Shown: in pieces, positions 51,470-62,246 of the stretch
How positions within the stretch are numbered: the first letter of the stretch is position 1
Layout of the letters: each line of letters opens with the position of its first letter
NCBI RefSeq assembly: GCF_004332295.1
Contig: NZ_RXLP01000027.1
Span: 82,228 to 146,227, forward strand
Direction: 5' to 3'
Origin: Alloscardovia theropitheci
GTDB taxonomy: Bacteria; Actinomycetota; Actinomycetes; Actinomycetales; Bifidobacteriaceae
Length of the DNA stretch: 64,000 nucleotides
Notes under the pieces: generated by a model
The model's input: only the letters and a program-made list of their open reading frames with translations
Databases searched by the model: none
Told to the model about the DNA's origin: nothing
Translations under genes and position numbers: made by a program

Positions 51470-51759
51470 AGATTCCTCCATATATTTCTGCTGATTAATA
51501 CTTTACAGTCTTAACAGCATTTTTGGGTAGAATTTCCGACTTTTACCTCTGAGAGCCTAAAAACTTGAGTCCACTCGGCGCAACTTCTATGAAATTGTAA
51601 GTATTTATTCGTTTCCTAGAACGGGTACTCCGCTAATATCACTGCCTCTACCACGGCTGAGTAATTGTTATACGCTGTTCGTCGTGATTTTCTCATCATT
51701 TATTTCAATTTGTATGCCATTATTTTCCAAATGCGGTAAACTGAAACAAAGGAGTAATC

Positions 51760-52707
51760 ATGACACACACCGTTGAAAATACATATATTCCTCGTGGTGA
51801 ACTCGCCGTCGGAGTCGACGGGTCAGACGAATCCTTCACTGCTTTAAAATGGGCAATGCAAGAATCAAGTACCACAGGTCAAAAAGTTCATGCGATCTAT
51901 GGATGGACTCATTCGTGGGATTTGGGCGACGAGCCTTCTTCACCTCAAGAATGGGAACGCGTTCGCAAGGTTATCAATACGCAGTTGCAAACATGGGCAG
52001 ATGAAGCTGCTCGCGGGATCAATTTTGATTCTTCTCTCTTGAAGCTTACATCTGTTCATTCAGCTGGTGCTACTGCCCTATTAGACATCGGCGAACATGC
52101 TCATCAAATTGTCGTTGGAAGGCGAAATATGGGTGCAGTGGCTCGTTGGTTCCTCGGATCAATGAGCGAAAGCTTAGTAAACCAATCCCCTGTACCGGTT
52201 ACTGTCGTTCATACTGCACAGCATGATGATGACGACATTCCTTCTTCTGAATTAATTAGTGAAGAAAGTATGCTCGGGCAGAATCATCTCTTACCAATAG
52301 TTGTAGGAGTTGATGGCTCCCAAGTCAGCCTTCGTGCTTTAGATTTTGCTATCGAGGCTGCTCGCATGGAACATCGTGAATTGCACGTTATATACTGCTG
52401 GCAAACTAAGTCGCTTGCTGAATACATAACTCCTCAAGAAGGTATACCATCAGTTACACAAGAGCAGTCCATCGCTGAAAAAGTGTTAACAGACATTATT
52501 GATCAAGCAGGTATACCAAGTGAGATTACCGTTGTCAAGCATGTTATTCATACTCCAGCAGCTAAGGGTCTACTTGAAGCATCACGTTATGCATATCGAA
52601 TTATCGTAGGATCTCGTGGCTTGGGCAAATTTAATCAACATGTTTTAGGATCAGTAAGCCAAAAGCTCCTTGATAAGTCTATGACAACAGTCACTGTTGT
52701 CCACTAA
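51760..52707 (+). CDS. Universal stress protein, tandem UspA domains
   Basis: A 315-residue cytoplasmic protein with two Usp folds (about 13-150 and 178-315), as in mycobacterial Usp proteins. Each domain has the N-terminal GVDGS and an ATP-binding G-2x-G-9x-G(S/T) type motif: VGRRNMGAVARWFLGSMS in the first, VGSRGLGKFNQHVLGSVS in the second. ATP binding is therefore expected. A strong AAAGGAG site precedes the ATG, and TAAACT about 17 nt before that may be the -10. It is divergent from clpC, so a shared stress-responsive region is possible. Confidence 0.93.
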   Translation: MTHTVENTYIPRGELAVGVDGSDESFTALKWAMQESSTTGQKVHAIYGWTHSWDLGDEPSSPQEWERVRKVINTQLQTWADEAARGINFDSSLLKLTSVHSAGATALLDIGEHAHQIVVGRRNMGAVARWFLGSMSESLVNQSPVPVTVVHTAQHDDDDIPSSELISEESMLGQNHLLPIVVGVDGSQVSLRALDFAIEAARMEHRELHVIYCWQTKSLAEYITPQEGIPSVTQEQSIAEKVLTDIIDQAGIPSEITVVKHVIHTPAAKGLLEASRYAYRIIVGSRGLGKFNQHVLGSVSQKLLDKSMTTVTVVH

Positions 52708-52730
52708 TACTTAATAATATTATTCGCTTT

Positions 52731-52775
52731 TAGTGTTGTGGGGAAGGATTTGATTGATCCTTCCCCACAACACTA
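52731..52775. terminator. 19-bp perfect hairpin, bidirectional terminator
   Basis: TAGTGTTGTGGGGAAGGAT (52731-52749) and its complement (52757-52775) enclose a 7-nt loop between convergent genes ending at 52707 and 52801. Confidence 0.9.
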
Positions 52776-52800
52776 TGCAGATGTATAATTTCGCCTGTTA

Positions 52801-54165
52801 TTATTCCTCGCTAGCTGATGACTCTGATATCTCCGATTCTTCAGTATCAACGATCTGGCGAGTAGCTTGCAACGCATCCGTATCTTCGGCATCTTCCGTT
52901 GCAATTACTGTCGTTTCACCTTCAGTATCTACTGTAACTTCTTGCACTTCAACAAGATTGACGTCGTTATTAGCATCGTTTGATGCGCCATCATTCTCTA
53001 GCTCTTGTGAGCTAGACGCGTCATCTCTCTTGTTATTGTCAGAAGCCGAATTCTCTGTAAGATTTTCTGGATCATCCACATCTTCAAGAATGTCAGCGAT
53101 ACGACGCTCTTCGACAGTTGGCTTATGTTTTTGCGGGCGCGAGATGATAATAATTTCATCGTCATCATCTACTGCTGGATCTGGTTGAATCCACATTGCT
53201 GTAGGTGTAGGTGGTTCGATATCAGAATGTTCTCCACACCCATGATCTACCGACACCACTCGCCCATCATCTTGGCTCCATTTATTTGCACATACGCCAA
53301 ACATTGTGCCTAGTTCACCCTGAATTTGGACGAAGAAGCCACATGTTTGACACGTTTTGCCATGTGCCACTTTCGTGGATAATGATTTAGGACCATGAGG
53401 ACCTGTATACCAGCGATCCGCTGTCTGACTGCGCCCAGCAGGAGAAAGAACCCTTGAACGACTCAAATTAAATTCTTCGATAATTTCTTTCGCCTGCTGT
53501 TCTTGATCATCCGTTACAATTTCGTCCGAAGAAGTTTGACCGAGTTCAGCACCTTCACGATCTACTGAAGAGGATTCTGATGTATCTACGGTCTTTCTAA
53601 ATGATACATCCTGCGTGTGGGTGTTATCACTAAGCGTATTAGTAGTACCGCCATTTGTATCAGTTACATTGCTAGTATCAGCGGATATCTCACTCGCTTC
53701 AAGGCCTGAGTTTTCCAGCGTCTTATCATCGCTTTCAGGAGTAACTAGCGAACCTTCGTTATCCGTAGATGATGCTCCTGATTCGAGACGCGCATCGTCC
53801 GGATCGGTACCTAATACATCAGTCGGAGATATATCAGAAGGAATCAGACGATCTTTCCAAGGAATCCATTCTGGCGCTAAAAGAGCCTTCTCCGTAGGAA
53901 TGAGGGAAGACTCATTGATTGTCCATTTATCAGCATCTTTATCATGATACAGAGTAATAGACCACTGCCATCCCTCATACCCCATAATATGAGAAGAGAA
54001 ACGAAAATCTATAACATTATCAGCTACTTCACCAGCAATGATGAACTTACCTACATGACTTTCATCATCCGCAACGTGCTGTAAAGCCTCATGAGCATAA
54101 TCGATAACCGCAGTATCTACCTGTACTGGCTTAAACTCGGTATCAGCATATGATGGTTCAGTCAT
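52801..54165 (-). CDS. DUF3027 protein
   Basis: A 454-residue actinobacterial protein of unknown function, likely cytoplasmic. The N-terminal domain (about 10-125) includes VADNVIDFRFSSHIMGYEGWQWSITLYHD. An acidic Ser/Thr/Asp-rich linker (about 125-235) follows. A second conserved domain has a four-residue zinc-type site, TCQTCGFF then GVCANKWSQDDGRVVSVDHGCGEHS. The last 120 residues are again acidic and low in complexity. Linkers are longer than in most DUF3027 proteins. It is next to the cold-shock gene, as usual in Actinobacteria. Confidence 0.85.
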   Translation of the reverse strand: MTEPSYADTEFKPVQVDTAVIDYAHEALQHVADDESHVGKFIIAGEVADNVIDFRFSSHIMGYEGWQWSITLYHDKDADKWTINESSLIPTEKALLAPEWIPWKDRLIPSDISPTDVLGTDPDDARLESGASSTDNEGSLVTPESDDKTLENSGLEASEISADTSNVTDTNGGTTNTLSDNTHTQDVSFRKTVDTSESSSVDREGAELGQTSSDEIVTDDQEQQAKEIIEEFNLSRSRVLSPAGRSQTADRWYTGPHGPKSLSTKVAHGKTCQTCGFFVQIQGELGTMFGVCANKWSQDDGRVVSVDHGCGEHSDIEPPTPTAMWIQPDPAVDDDDEIIIISRPQKHKPTVEERRIADILEDVDDPENLTENSASDNNKRDDASSSQELENDGASNDANNDVNLVEVQEVTVDTEGETTVIATEDAEDTDALQATRQIVDTEESEISESSASEE

Positions 54166-54237
54166 AGTCGTCTCTTCAATTTCTATAAGCTCTTTAGGAT
54201 GTGTCTCTATTTATCTTACTCAGATATGTAGCTTTGC

Positions 54238-54627
54238 CTAATCTTGAACATCAAAGTTGTCAGCAACCGCTCGTAGTACTTGTGCAAGCTTTTGCGATTC
54301 ACGAACCTGAGGGTAACGTCCTCGACGTAAACCATTGCCGGCAGAGTCAAGCAACTTGATAACATCTTCGACGATAGCAGCCATATCTTCTGGTTTTGGA
54401 CGCGTAGCTTTAACTACTGAAGCTGCAGGTCCAACGATTTTAATATCCATCGCTTGTGGACCACGACGGCTCTCGATACGAGAAAATTCTACTTTTGTCC
54501 CTTTGCGCAAAGTTGTAGCCCCAGCTGGTAGAGCAGTCGCTGGGACGAATACATCTTCGCCGTCTTCGCTGCTGATAAAACCATATTTCTTATCCGCATC
54601 GAACCAACGTACTTTTCCGCTTGGCAT
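54238..54627 (-). CDS. Cold-shock-domain protein with C-terminal extension
   Basis: A 129-residue single-stranded nucleic-acid binder. The cold-shock OB domain is at 1-65 (PSGKVRWFDADKKYGFISSEDGEDVFV); RNP1 reads KKYGFI with tyrosine in place of the first usual Gly/Phe position, and RNP2 is DVFV. A helical extension of about 60 residues (EDMAAIVEDVIKLLDSAGNGL and beyond) follows, as in actinobacterial CspA-like proteins next to DUF3027. The ATG at 54627 is chosen because AAGG lies 6 nt before it; an ATG two codons upstream abuts the ribosome site. Confidence 0.92.
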   Translation of the reverse strand: MPSGKVRWFDADKKYGFISSEDGEDVFVPATALPAGATTLRKGTKVEFSRIESRRGPQAMDIKIVGPAASVVKATRPKPEDMAAIVEDVIKLLDSAGNGLRRGRYPQVRESQKLAQVLRAVADNFDVQD

Positions 54628-54690
54628 ATTCATCCTTATCTATCTACAATTTTTTACCTTTAGGTATTTTATTGTAGCGCAAACAGCACG

Positions 54691-56700
54691 TTATTTCCGC
54701 TTTTGTGAATTATTCTTCGAGTCTAGCGAAATTTTTATCTGCGTAGTAGCCATGTCATCGTTATTCTTGCGCTTGCGTTTTCCAAAAATAGCTGGAGAAG
54801 TATTTCTTGTACGGCTTCTTTCTTCAACAGGATCATCATCAATGAAAAGTGCAGTCTGAGAAATCGGAATGACAATCGTATAAGTTAATCCTCCACCTGG
54901 TGTTTCAGTGGCACAAATTAACCCATGATGTGCTTTCACGACAGATTGAGCGATGGACATGCCTAAACCAGTGCCACCTTTATCGCGAGCGCGAGATGGA
55001 TCAGCAGTATAGAAACGTTCGAAAATTTTATCTCGCGATGCTTCGGCTACACCTGGTCCGTGATCAATTATTCGAATAATTACATATTCGAGACTATTGC
55101 GCGCATGTGAAGTTGTGCTTACTGCGTCAAGGAATGTATTAAGTGATTCAACTGTAGATGGCATATTAGCAAAATCTCGTGAATCTACATCTGCATATAC
55201 GACGCTCGCTCCCACTTCAACAGGCGAATCCGATGGTGTATATCTATGAATATTTCCAATAATATTTGTCATCACTTGACGCATACGAATTGGATCGCCG
55301 CCCACATCAATGCGAGGAATTTGCCCTTCGACAAATACGAGAGAATCATGCGAATCCTCGCCCAACATTTCTTGCTGAACAGACTGTAAAATTGACCCCG
55401 CGTCAATGCTTAAACGACCAACAGAAATCTTTCTTTCAGGATTGAGCGCATGCAAATCTTCTACAGAATCATTGAGCATGTCTTTAACATGAATTGTTTG
55501 CGCCAAATCAATTCCACGGCCTTCGTCTAAACGTGCAAGACTGAGCAAATCTTCAACTAATGCGGACATACGAGAACTTGATTTATCGATATGGTCGATA
55601 ACCATATCGGCATTCTCTACAGGATCAGTCGCTGGAGAGTTTCTTTGCATCTTATAAAGCTCAGTACTTCCATGAATCACCGCCAATGGAGTCCTCAGCT
55701 CGTGTGAAGCGTCAGAAACGAAGCGCTTCATTTGATTGGTGATTTCTTCTTGCTTTTTAAAGCTCCTCTCAATTCGTGAAAGCATGGTATTAAGTGATGC
55801 AGCTAATGAACCAACCTCTGTATTAGCTGGCATAGGCGAAACTCGTTGAGATAAATCACCCGCAGCGATTTTTGCAGCAGTTTGTTCTATACGTTTGAGT
55901 GGCTTAAGAGATCGCCTGACTGCTAAGAAAGCTAAGAATCCAGCTGAAATTACAATTGCAATCGCAGTACACACGAAATAAATCGTCAATGCCTCGGTTG
56001 TGTCATTCACATCAAACAGCGATAATCCGATGTAAACGACATATTGCTCACCCGTACTGCGATTAATATAACGCGTAGCTATTACTCTCCATGGTGAGTA
56101 TGCTATGGAACTATCCCGGTCATTAAGTAAGACTCCGTTAGCAGTGTGAACAACTGCCGAAACGGTTGTAGGTGTGTCAAATCCAAATGATGCTGATTTA
56201 CCCTCAGCTGGTAAATCAGGCGTTGCTTCTACCCCATCTCGTGCGATAGGAATTAACGGAGTACTAACAATCTTATCGTTCTCATCACGTACCTGAACGA
56301 AATAATCAGCCGGTCCAAGATTTTGATTGCCCGTCGTGGAATATGGCTCTGGACGCCGTTCAGGTTGATCTTGTGCATCTCCATTAGGACTGCCTGATTC
56401 AAGCATATTTCGCATAAGCGAAGAATTATCTGCTTGCTGCTGCTTGTTTGAATTTTCTGAGTTCTCTGATTGTAAAAGCTCGGTATTATTAACAACAAGA
56501 GTAGCTTGACGAATCAGCTGAGTATCAGTCTTATCCATCAATGCGGTCGACACTAACTGTCGCGAAGCTACCACCAGAACTGAGCTAGCAACAAAAAGAA
56601 AGAGAAGAACTACCGCAACGATACGTGTGGCTAAGGGAATGGCACTTATACGCCACGATATCTTAGTCCACCCTTTTCTTTGAGGAACTGAATTCTTCAT
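54691..56700 (-). CDS. Sensor histidine kinase
   Basis: A 669-residue membrane kinase. Helices at about 27-47 and 238-260 flank an extracytoplasmic sensor of about 190 residues with a Gln/Asn/Ser-rich stretch (75-110). HAMP (262-315) and HisKA follow, with the phospho-acceptor H333 in SDASHELRTPL. The catalytic domain has N box MTNIIGNIHRYTP, the G1 segment DHGPGV, an F box and GGTGLGM. A low-complexity tail follows GTGLG. About 100 residues are inserted in the region between HisKA and the N box. It is 42 bp downstream of its response regulator; the set resembles actinobacterial TcrY/TrcS systems. Confidence 0.93.
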   Translation of the reverse strand: MKNSVPQRKGWTKISWRISAIPLATRIVAVVLLFLFVASSVLVVASRQLVSTALMDKTDTQLIRQATLVVNNTELLQSENSENSNKQQQADNSSLMRNMLESGSPNGDAQDQPERRPEPYSTTGNQNLGPADYFVQVRDENDKIVSTPLIPIARDGVEATPDLPAEGKSASFGFDTPTTVSAVVHTANGVLLNDRDSSIAYSPWRVIATRYINRSTGEQYVVYIGLSLFDVNDTTEALTIYFVCTAIAIVISAGFLAFLAVRRSLKPLKRIEQTAAKIAAGDLSQRVSPMPANTEVGSLAASLNTMLSRIERSFKKQEEITNQMKRFVSDASHELRTPLAVIHGSTELYKMQRNSPATDPVENADMVIDHIDKSSSRMSALVEDLLSLARLDEGRGIDLAQTIHVKDMLNDSVEDLHALNPERKISVGRLSIDAGSILQSVQQEMLGEDSHDSLVFVEGQIPRIDVGGDPIRMRQVMTNIIGNIHRYTPSDSPVEVGASVVYADVDSRDFANMPSTVESLNTFLDAVSTTSHARNSLEYVIIRIIDHGPGVAEASRDKIFERFYTADPSRARDKGGTGLGMSIAQSVVKAHHGLICATETPGGGLTYTIVIPISQTALFIDDDPVEERSRTRNTSPAIFGKRKRKNNDDMATTQIKISLDSKNNSQKRK

Positions 56701-56742
56701 ATCATTGAGCTTTCTGTACCCTGTTTACCATTAACTGAACTG

Positions 56743-57474
56743 TTAATCGCGTGGTTCGCGAATCATATACCCAATTCCGCGCTTGGTAAGGATAATTGGC
56801 ACGACTTTCTGCTCGTTGCCGTCATTATCTATATACGTTACGCCATCAATTTTCTTACGCAGATACGAGATGTATGATTCTACAATGGCAGCGTCCCCGC
56901 CCCAATCGTATTGCCATACATGATCAAGAATTTGCGCTTTGCTGAGCACTCGTCCCTCATTATCCATAAGATAGCGCAATAATTTATACTCAGTCGGGCT
57001 TAAATCAATGAGTTCACCGTGTCTAGTAACATCGTGCGAATCTTCATTAATCTCCAAATCTGCTACTCGGATAATTGGATTATCCGGAGCTTCATCACGT
57101 GTACGTCGCAAAATTGCACGAATACGGGCGACAACTTCTTCTAGACTAAAAGGCTTAGTAACATAATCGTCGCCACCAACGGTCAATCCCATTACCTTAT
57201 CTTGTGTATCGTCGCGCGCAGTTAAGAACAACACTGGAGCATCTATTCCTTCTTGACGGATACGACTTGTCACTGTAAAGCCATCGATATCAGGCATCAT
57301 GACGTCCATAATGATGAGGTCAGGATTTGAATCAACAATTACATCAATCGCTTCAGTCCCGTTCGATGCCGTTATTACCTCAAAACCTGAGAAACGCAAA
57401 GATGCTGATAATAATTCACGGATGGAAGGTTCATCATCTACTACTACTAAACGTGCTTCTTGATTATTCGCCAT
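56743..57474 (-). CDS. Response regulator, OmpR/PhoB family
   Basis: A 243-residue transcription factor. The receiver domain (1-120) has the acidic pair DDE near 13-15, phospho-acceptor D57 in IIMDVMMPDIDG, and K107 in TKPF. A winged-helix DNA-binding domain follows (about 140-240, LSPTEYKLLRYL, VLSKAQILDHVW, YISYLRKKID). It is first in an operon with the histidine kinase. No ribosome site is present before the ATG; CATACT lies 6 nt upstream, another possible leaderless arrangement. Target genes are unknown, though the divergent WXG100 gene is an obvious candidate. Confidence 0.95.
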   Translation of the reverse strand: MANNQEARLVVVDDEPSIRELLSASLRFSGFEVITASNGTEAIDVIVDSNPDLIIMDVMMPDIDGFTVTSRIRQEGIDAPVLFLTARDDTQDKVMGLTVGGDDYVTKPFSLEEVVARIRAILRRTRDEAPDNPIIRVADLEINEDSHDVTRHGELIDLSPTEYKLLRYLMDNEGRVLSKAQILDHVWQYDWGGDAAIVESYISYLRKKIDGVTYIDNDGNEQKVVPIILTKRGIGYMIREPRD

Positions 57475-57684
57475 TCTCTAAGTATGACAGACATATCTGA
57501 ACATTTCCTGAAAACTTGCTTAAAGCATCATCATCGATTAATGATAGAGCGAAGAAACTTACTATTAGTTTCTTCTACCAGTTATATATATCTGAATTAA
57601 ACAAGCGTTGTCACATCCGTCCACATTCTTCTCGTAGCTTCCCATCGCCGATAACGATTCGTTAAAGTAAATACACCTCAAACT

Positions 57685-57712
57685 TTTAATGTGAACACAG
57701 TAAAACATTAAA
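57685..57712 (+). promoter_or_regulatory. Inverted repeat upstream of the WXG100 gene
   Basis: TTTAATGT (57685-57692) and ACATTAAA (57705-57712) are separated by 12 bp, about 48 bp before the ATG at 57760. It could be a regulator-binding site; no family consensus was recognised. Confidence 0.35.
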
Positions 57713-57759
57713 CAATAAACGTATTATTCCACATCTTATCCAGCAAAGGAGAAGCTATT

Positions 57760-58050
57760 ATGCCACAATATCATGTTGATTCCGAACGAATTAGTAACGC
57801 AAGTATAGCTATCAATAACACAGCAGATCAGATTCGCAGTGCGGTCACAGTCATGTATTCTCAACTATCAGAGCTTGAAGGAAGCTGGCAAGGAACATCC
57901 GCTAATCAGTTCTCTACTGTGATAACAGACTGGCGAAATGCTCAAAATTCTATAGAGAATTCTTTGCAGTCCATTCAACAGGCACTTTCTCAGGCCGCAG
58001 TTCTCTATAGCGATGCCGAAACGCAAGCGGGGCAATTATTTATGCAATAA
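57760..58050 (+). CDS. WXG100 (ESAT-6-like) protein
   Basis: A 96-residue helical-hairpin protein of the WXG100 family, small substrates of type VII-like secretion. The turn motif W43-Q-G45 lies midway (GSWQGTSANQF), and the C-terminal secretion signal YxxxD/E is seen as Y83-S-D-A-E87. The length is typical. AAAGGAG precedes the ATG. No EccC/FtsK-like ATPase, EccB/D or second WXG gene lies within the window, so it is an orphan here. It is divergent from the two-component system and convergent with groEL. Confidence 0.93.
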   Translation: MPQYHVDSERISNASIAINNTADQIRSAVTVMYSQLSELEGSWQGTSANQFSTVITDWRNAQNSIENSLQSIQQALSQAAVLYSDAETQAGQLFMQ

Positions 58051-58105
58051 ATTCTGTTCTCACTCACATTTCATAAAATCGTTACGGTATACATGCGTAT
58101 ATGCA

Positions 58106-58137
58106 GAAGAGCTCTCCACATGCGCGGAGAGCTCTTC
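58106..58137. terminator. Bidirectional terminator between WXG100 gene and groEL
   Basis: GAAGAGCTCTCC (58106-58117) pairs exactly with GGAGAGCTCTTC (58126-58137) around an 8-nt loop, between genes ending at 58050 and 58206. Confidence 0.85.
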
Positions 58138-58205
58138 ATATTTACTGTATTGAGTTCGAAAATCTTATTTCTTATTATTTAAGATTCTTACTCAAGCACG
58201 TCAAT

Positions 58206-59936
<1,731 letters not shown>

Positions 59937-60057
59937 TCAGCGTTTTGCCTTCAGCCTAAGATTCTAAAAAAAAATTGTTGAGTTCGGAAACAACTGCTCT
60001 CCTAGCTTAAGGCATATCAATAAGCGCAGAAATTTCTTCTAATCCCTCACTAACTTC

Positions 60058-60711
60058 CTACTGACTCACCAAAATAACAGCAATATCACCTTGGTTTAAT
60101 CCGTTTACCTTCTGCACATTGCTAATGCCCAACTGTGAGGCAACGTCTTGTGCAGTAGTTTGGTCACCATCATTGACATACCATACGGTGTTTTCACTCG
60201 GTAAATTGCCTGTGGACGGGTTCGTAGGAGTAACACTAGAATATCCAGCGTTTGTAAGAACCGAAGCTCGATCAGCAGCATAACCATTAATACCCGTAGC
60301 ATTAAATACGTATACAGATCGTGACTTATCAGGCTGAGCTGCTGTTTGCTGAGTCTCACTAGAAGAGTTACTTGCTGAGCTAGAAGTACTATCGGAGCTA
60401 GACTGCGATGAGCCATTACTCGAATTTGACTGCGAATCTGTTTTCTTCGAGGATTGTGAAGACTGAGTTGAGCCGTTTGATTGCTGAGTCGTCGTAGAAG
60501 AAGTAGATGGGAATAAATTCAATCCATTTCGTCCGAGCCAACCATTAGTCCATGTCAAGAAAATTCCAGCTAATACTGCAGCAACAACAATAGCAATAAT
60601 ATATGGCATAATTCGCGCGAGAATGGTTTTAGAACCACGATGCGCACCACCATTGCCACCTGTAATATGATCAAATTCATCGCGTGGATAATCGGAATGT
60701 GAACTCACCAT
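60058..60711 (-). CDS. LytR_C domain membrane protein
   Basis: A 217-residue protein with a cytoplasmic N-terminus, one membrane helix (about 32-54), a Ser/Gln/Asn/Thr-rich linker (about 68-125) and an extracytoplasmic LytR C-terminal domain (about 130-217, SVYVFNATGINGYAADRASVLTNAGY). The LCP catalytic domain is absent, so it is a stand-alone LytR_C protein, probably at the cell wall. The family's exact role is unknown. AAGGAG precedes the ATG. It lies upstream of groEL on the same strand, an order seen in other Actinobacteria. Confidence 0.9.
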   Translation of the reverse strand: MVSSHSDYPRDEFDHITGGNGGAHRGSKTILARIMPYIIAIVVAAVLAGIFLTWTNGWLGRNGLNLFPSTSSTTTQQSNGSTQSSQSSKKTDSQSNSSNGSSQSSSDSTSSSASNSSSETQQTAAQPDKSRSVYVFNATGINGYAADRASVLTNAGYSSVTPTNPSTGNLPSENTVWYVNDGDQTTAQDVASQLGISNVQKVNGLNQGDIAVILVSQ

Positions 60712-60835
60712 GAATACTCCTTTAATAGCTGCCTACCATTCTACGAAATACCATGCACTACTCTAACCGTAACACCATAGACATGATATTGTTTATGTCA
60801 ACTCATAACAACACACCCGCCGATTAATTAACAAG

Positions 60836-60876
60836 GGGTTGTTTATGGCGTCCACATTAGATACCATAAACAACCC
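60836..60876. terminator. Terminator of the CoA-transferase gene
   Basis: GGGTTGTTTATGG (60836-60848) and CCATAAACAACCC (60864-60876) form a perfect 13-bp stem, 84 bases beyond the stop at 60960. Confidence 0.7.
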
Positions 60877-60959
60877 AAAGATATAACCATTACCCAATTA
60901 TACGATTAAAATACCGCTCATTGCTTTGGTTATTGTCATCATAATATCGCAATCATGCT

Positions 60960-62156
60960 TTATGCGAACTCTTGACGAATAGACTGATCGTTTTCGTTAT
61001 AAGCTGGCGCATCCTTTTGGACACCATATGAATTCCAATAGCTATATTTCATTGGGGTTCCCATAACTTCTTGTCCGTCTGACATTGTCTTAACCATACC
61101 GCGCTCAATGACTTGAGGGAGACGGCGAGTTTCGTCAACATTGAGCACTAATCCTACCGGAACACCCGCTTCTTCAATCTTCTTATGCCATGACTTTGCG
61201 GTTCCGGTCTTTAAAACGGATTCCATTGCTTCTTTTACCTCTCGCCAATTTTGTTCACGCAAATCATTCGTCAAGAATCTAGGATCATTAGCCCATTCTT
61301 CATGCCCAAGAGCTTTAGAAAGAACTGACCACAAATGATCGTTACCACAGCAAATAGCAAGTGGCGCATCTTTACACTGGAACGTGTCAAATGGATAGAT
61401 ATCTGGATGTCTGTTTCCAATGCGATGAGGAACTTTATGTTCACCAAGCGTTGTCATCAAATCTTGAGACATAAGAGACAAAGTTGCATCAAGCATTGCG
61501 ACATCAACAGTAGTTCCATGCCCTGTGTGCTCACGCGCATACAATGCTGTCGCGATACCTGCATACGCAATCATGCCAGCGACAATATCAGAAATAGATG
61601 TTCCCACTCGAGTAGCTTTCCCGTTTGGTTCACCCGTTGCATCCATAATTCCCGACATTGCCTGAACGATTGTGTCGTATGCAGGTTCGCTGCTCATTGG
61701 ACCGTACTGACCAAAACCTGAAATAGATGCCACTATAAGACGAGGATACTTCTTGCACAAATCTTCAGGAGCGATACCAAGTCGTTTCATAACACCTGGA
61801 CGGAAATTCTCAACAACGATATCAGCCTTCGCAATCATTCGATTGAGCAACGCAAAATCCTCAGGGTCATGGAAATCTAAGGCAATAGATTCCTTTCCTG
61901 TATTTGCTAAACGGAAATACTCGCTCGAGCCATCTTCAACATATGGCCCCATAGAACGCGTATCATCACCCTTTCCTTTACGCTCGACATGGATTACTCG
62001 TGCTCCGCCATCAGCAAGCATACGGGCACATGTTGGCCCTGACAGTACGCGTGTTAAATCAACTACTAATAAACCTTCCAATGGGTATGGCTTATTCTTA
62101 TCCAAGTGATTATTTTCTGATTCAAGCTCAGCGTATGCTGGTTCTTTCTTTTCCAT
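60960..62156 (-). CDS. frc: CaiB/BaiF CoA-transferase, oxalate type (formyl-CoA transferase-like)
   Basis: Class III CoA-transferase expected to load CoA onto oxalate, giving oxalyl-CoA for the neighbouring decarboxylase. Of 398 residues, the N-terminal Rossmann region VVDLTRVLSGPTCARMLADGGA and the catalytic aspartate D161 (AYDTIVQAMSG, equivalent to Asp169 of Oxalobacter FRC) are present. The glycine-rich GGGGQ loop of typical formyl-CoA:oxalate transferases is not seen; the region reads RIGNRHPDIYPFDTFQ. The donor could therefore be formyl-, acetyl- or succinyl-CoA (Frc or UctC/YfdE-like). AAAAGG precedes the ATG. It follows oxc by 90 bp. Confidence 0.85.
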   Translation of the reverse strand: MEKKEPAYAELESENNHLDKNKPYPLEGLLVVDLTRVLSGPTCARMLADGGARVIHVERKGKGDDTRSMGPYVEDGSSEYFRLANTGKESIALDFHDPEDFALLNRMIAKADIVVENFRPGVMKRLGIAPEDLCKKYPRLIVASISGFGQYGPMSSEPAYDTIVQAMSGIMDATGEPNGKATRVGTSISDIVAGMIAYAGIATALYAREHTGHGTTVDVAMLDATLSLMSQDLMTTLGEHKVPHRIGNRHPDIYPFDTFQCKDAPLAICCGNDHLWSVLSKALGHEEWANDPRFLTNDLREQNWREVKEAMESVLKTGTAKSWHKKIEEAGVPVGLVLNVDETRRLPQVIERGMVKTMSDGQEVMGTPMKYSYWNSYGVQKDAPAYNENDQSIRQEFA

Positions 62157-62246
62157 TATTTTACCTTTTCTACTTTTATCTTTACTGTGAATTTATTCAT
62201 GATTTTCTGCAGTGAGAATTCCAATAGCCTCGCATAAATACTGTAA

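Noticed and set aside
51470..51759. ClgR, CtsR or HspR operator between clpC and the stress protein gene
   Set aside because: I searched by eye for these consensus sites and found no convincing match.
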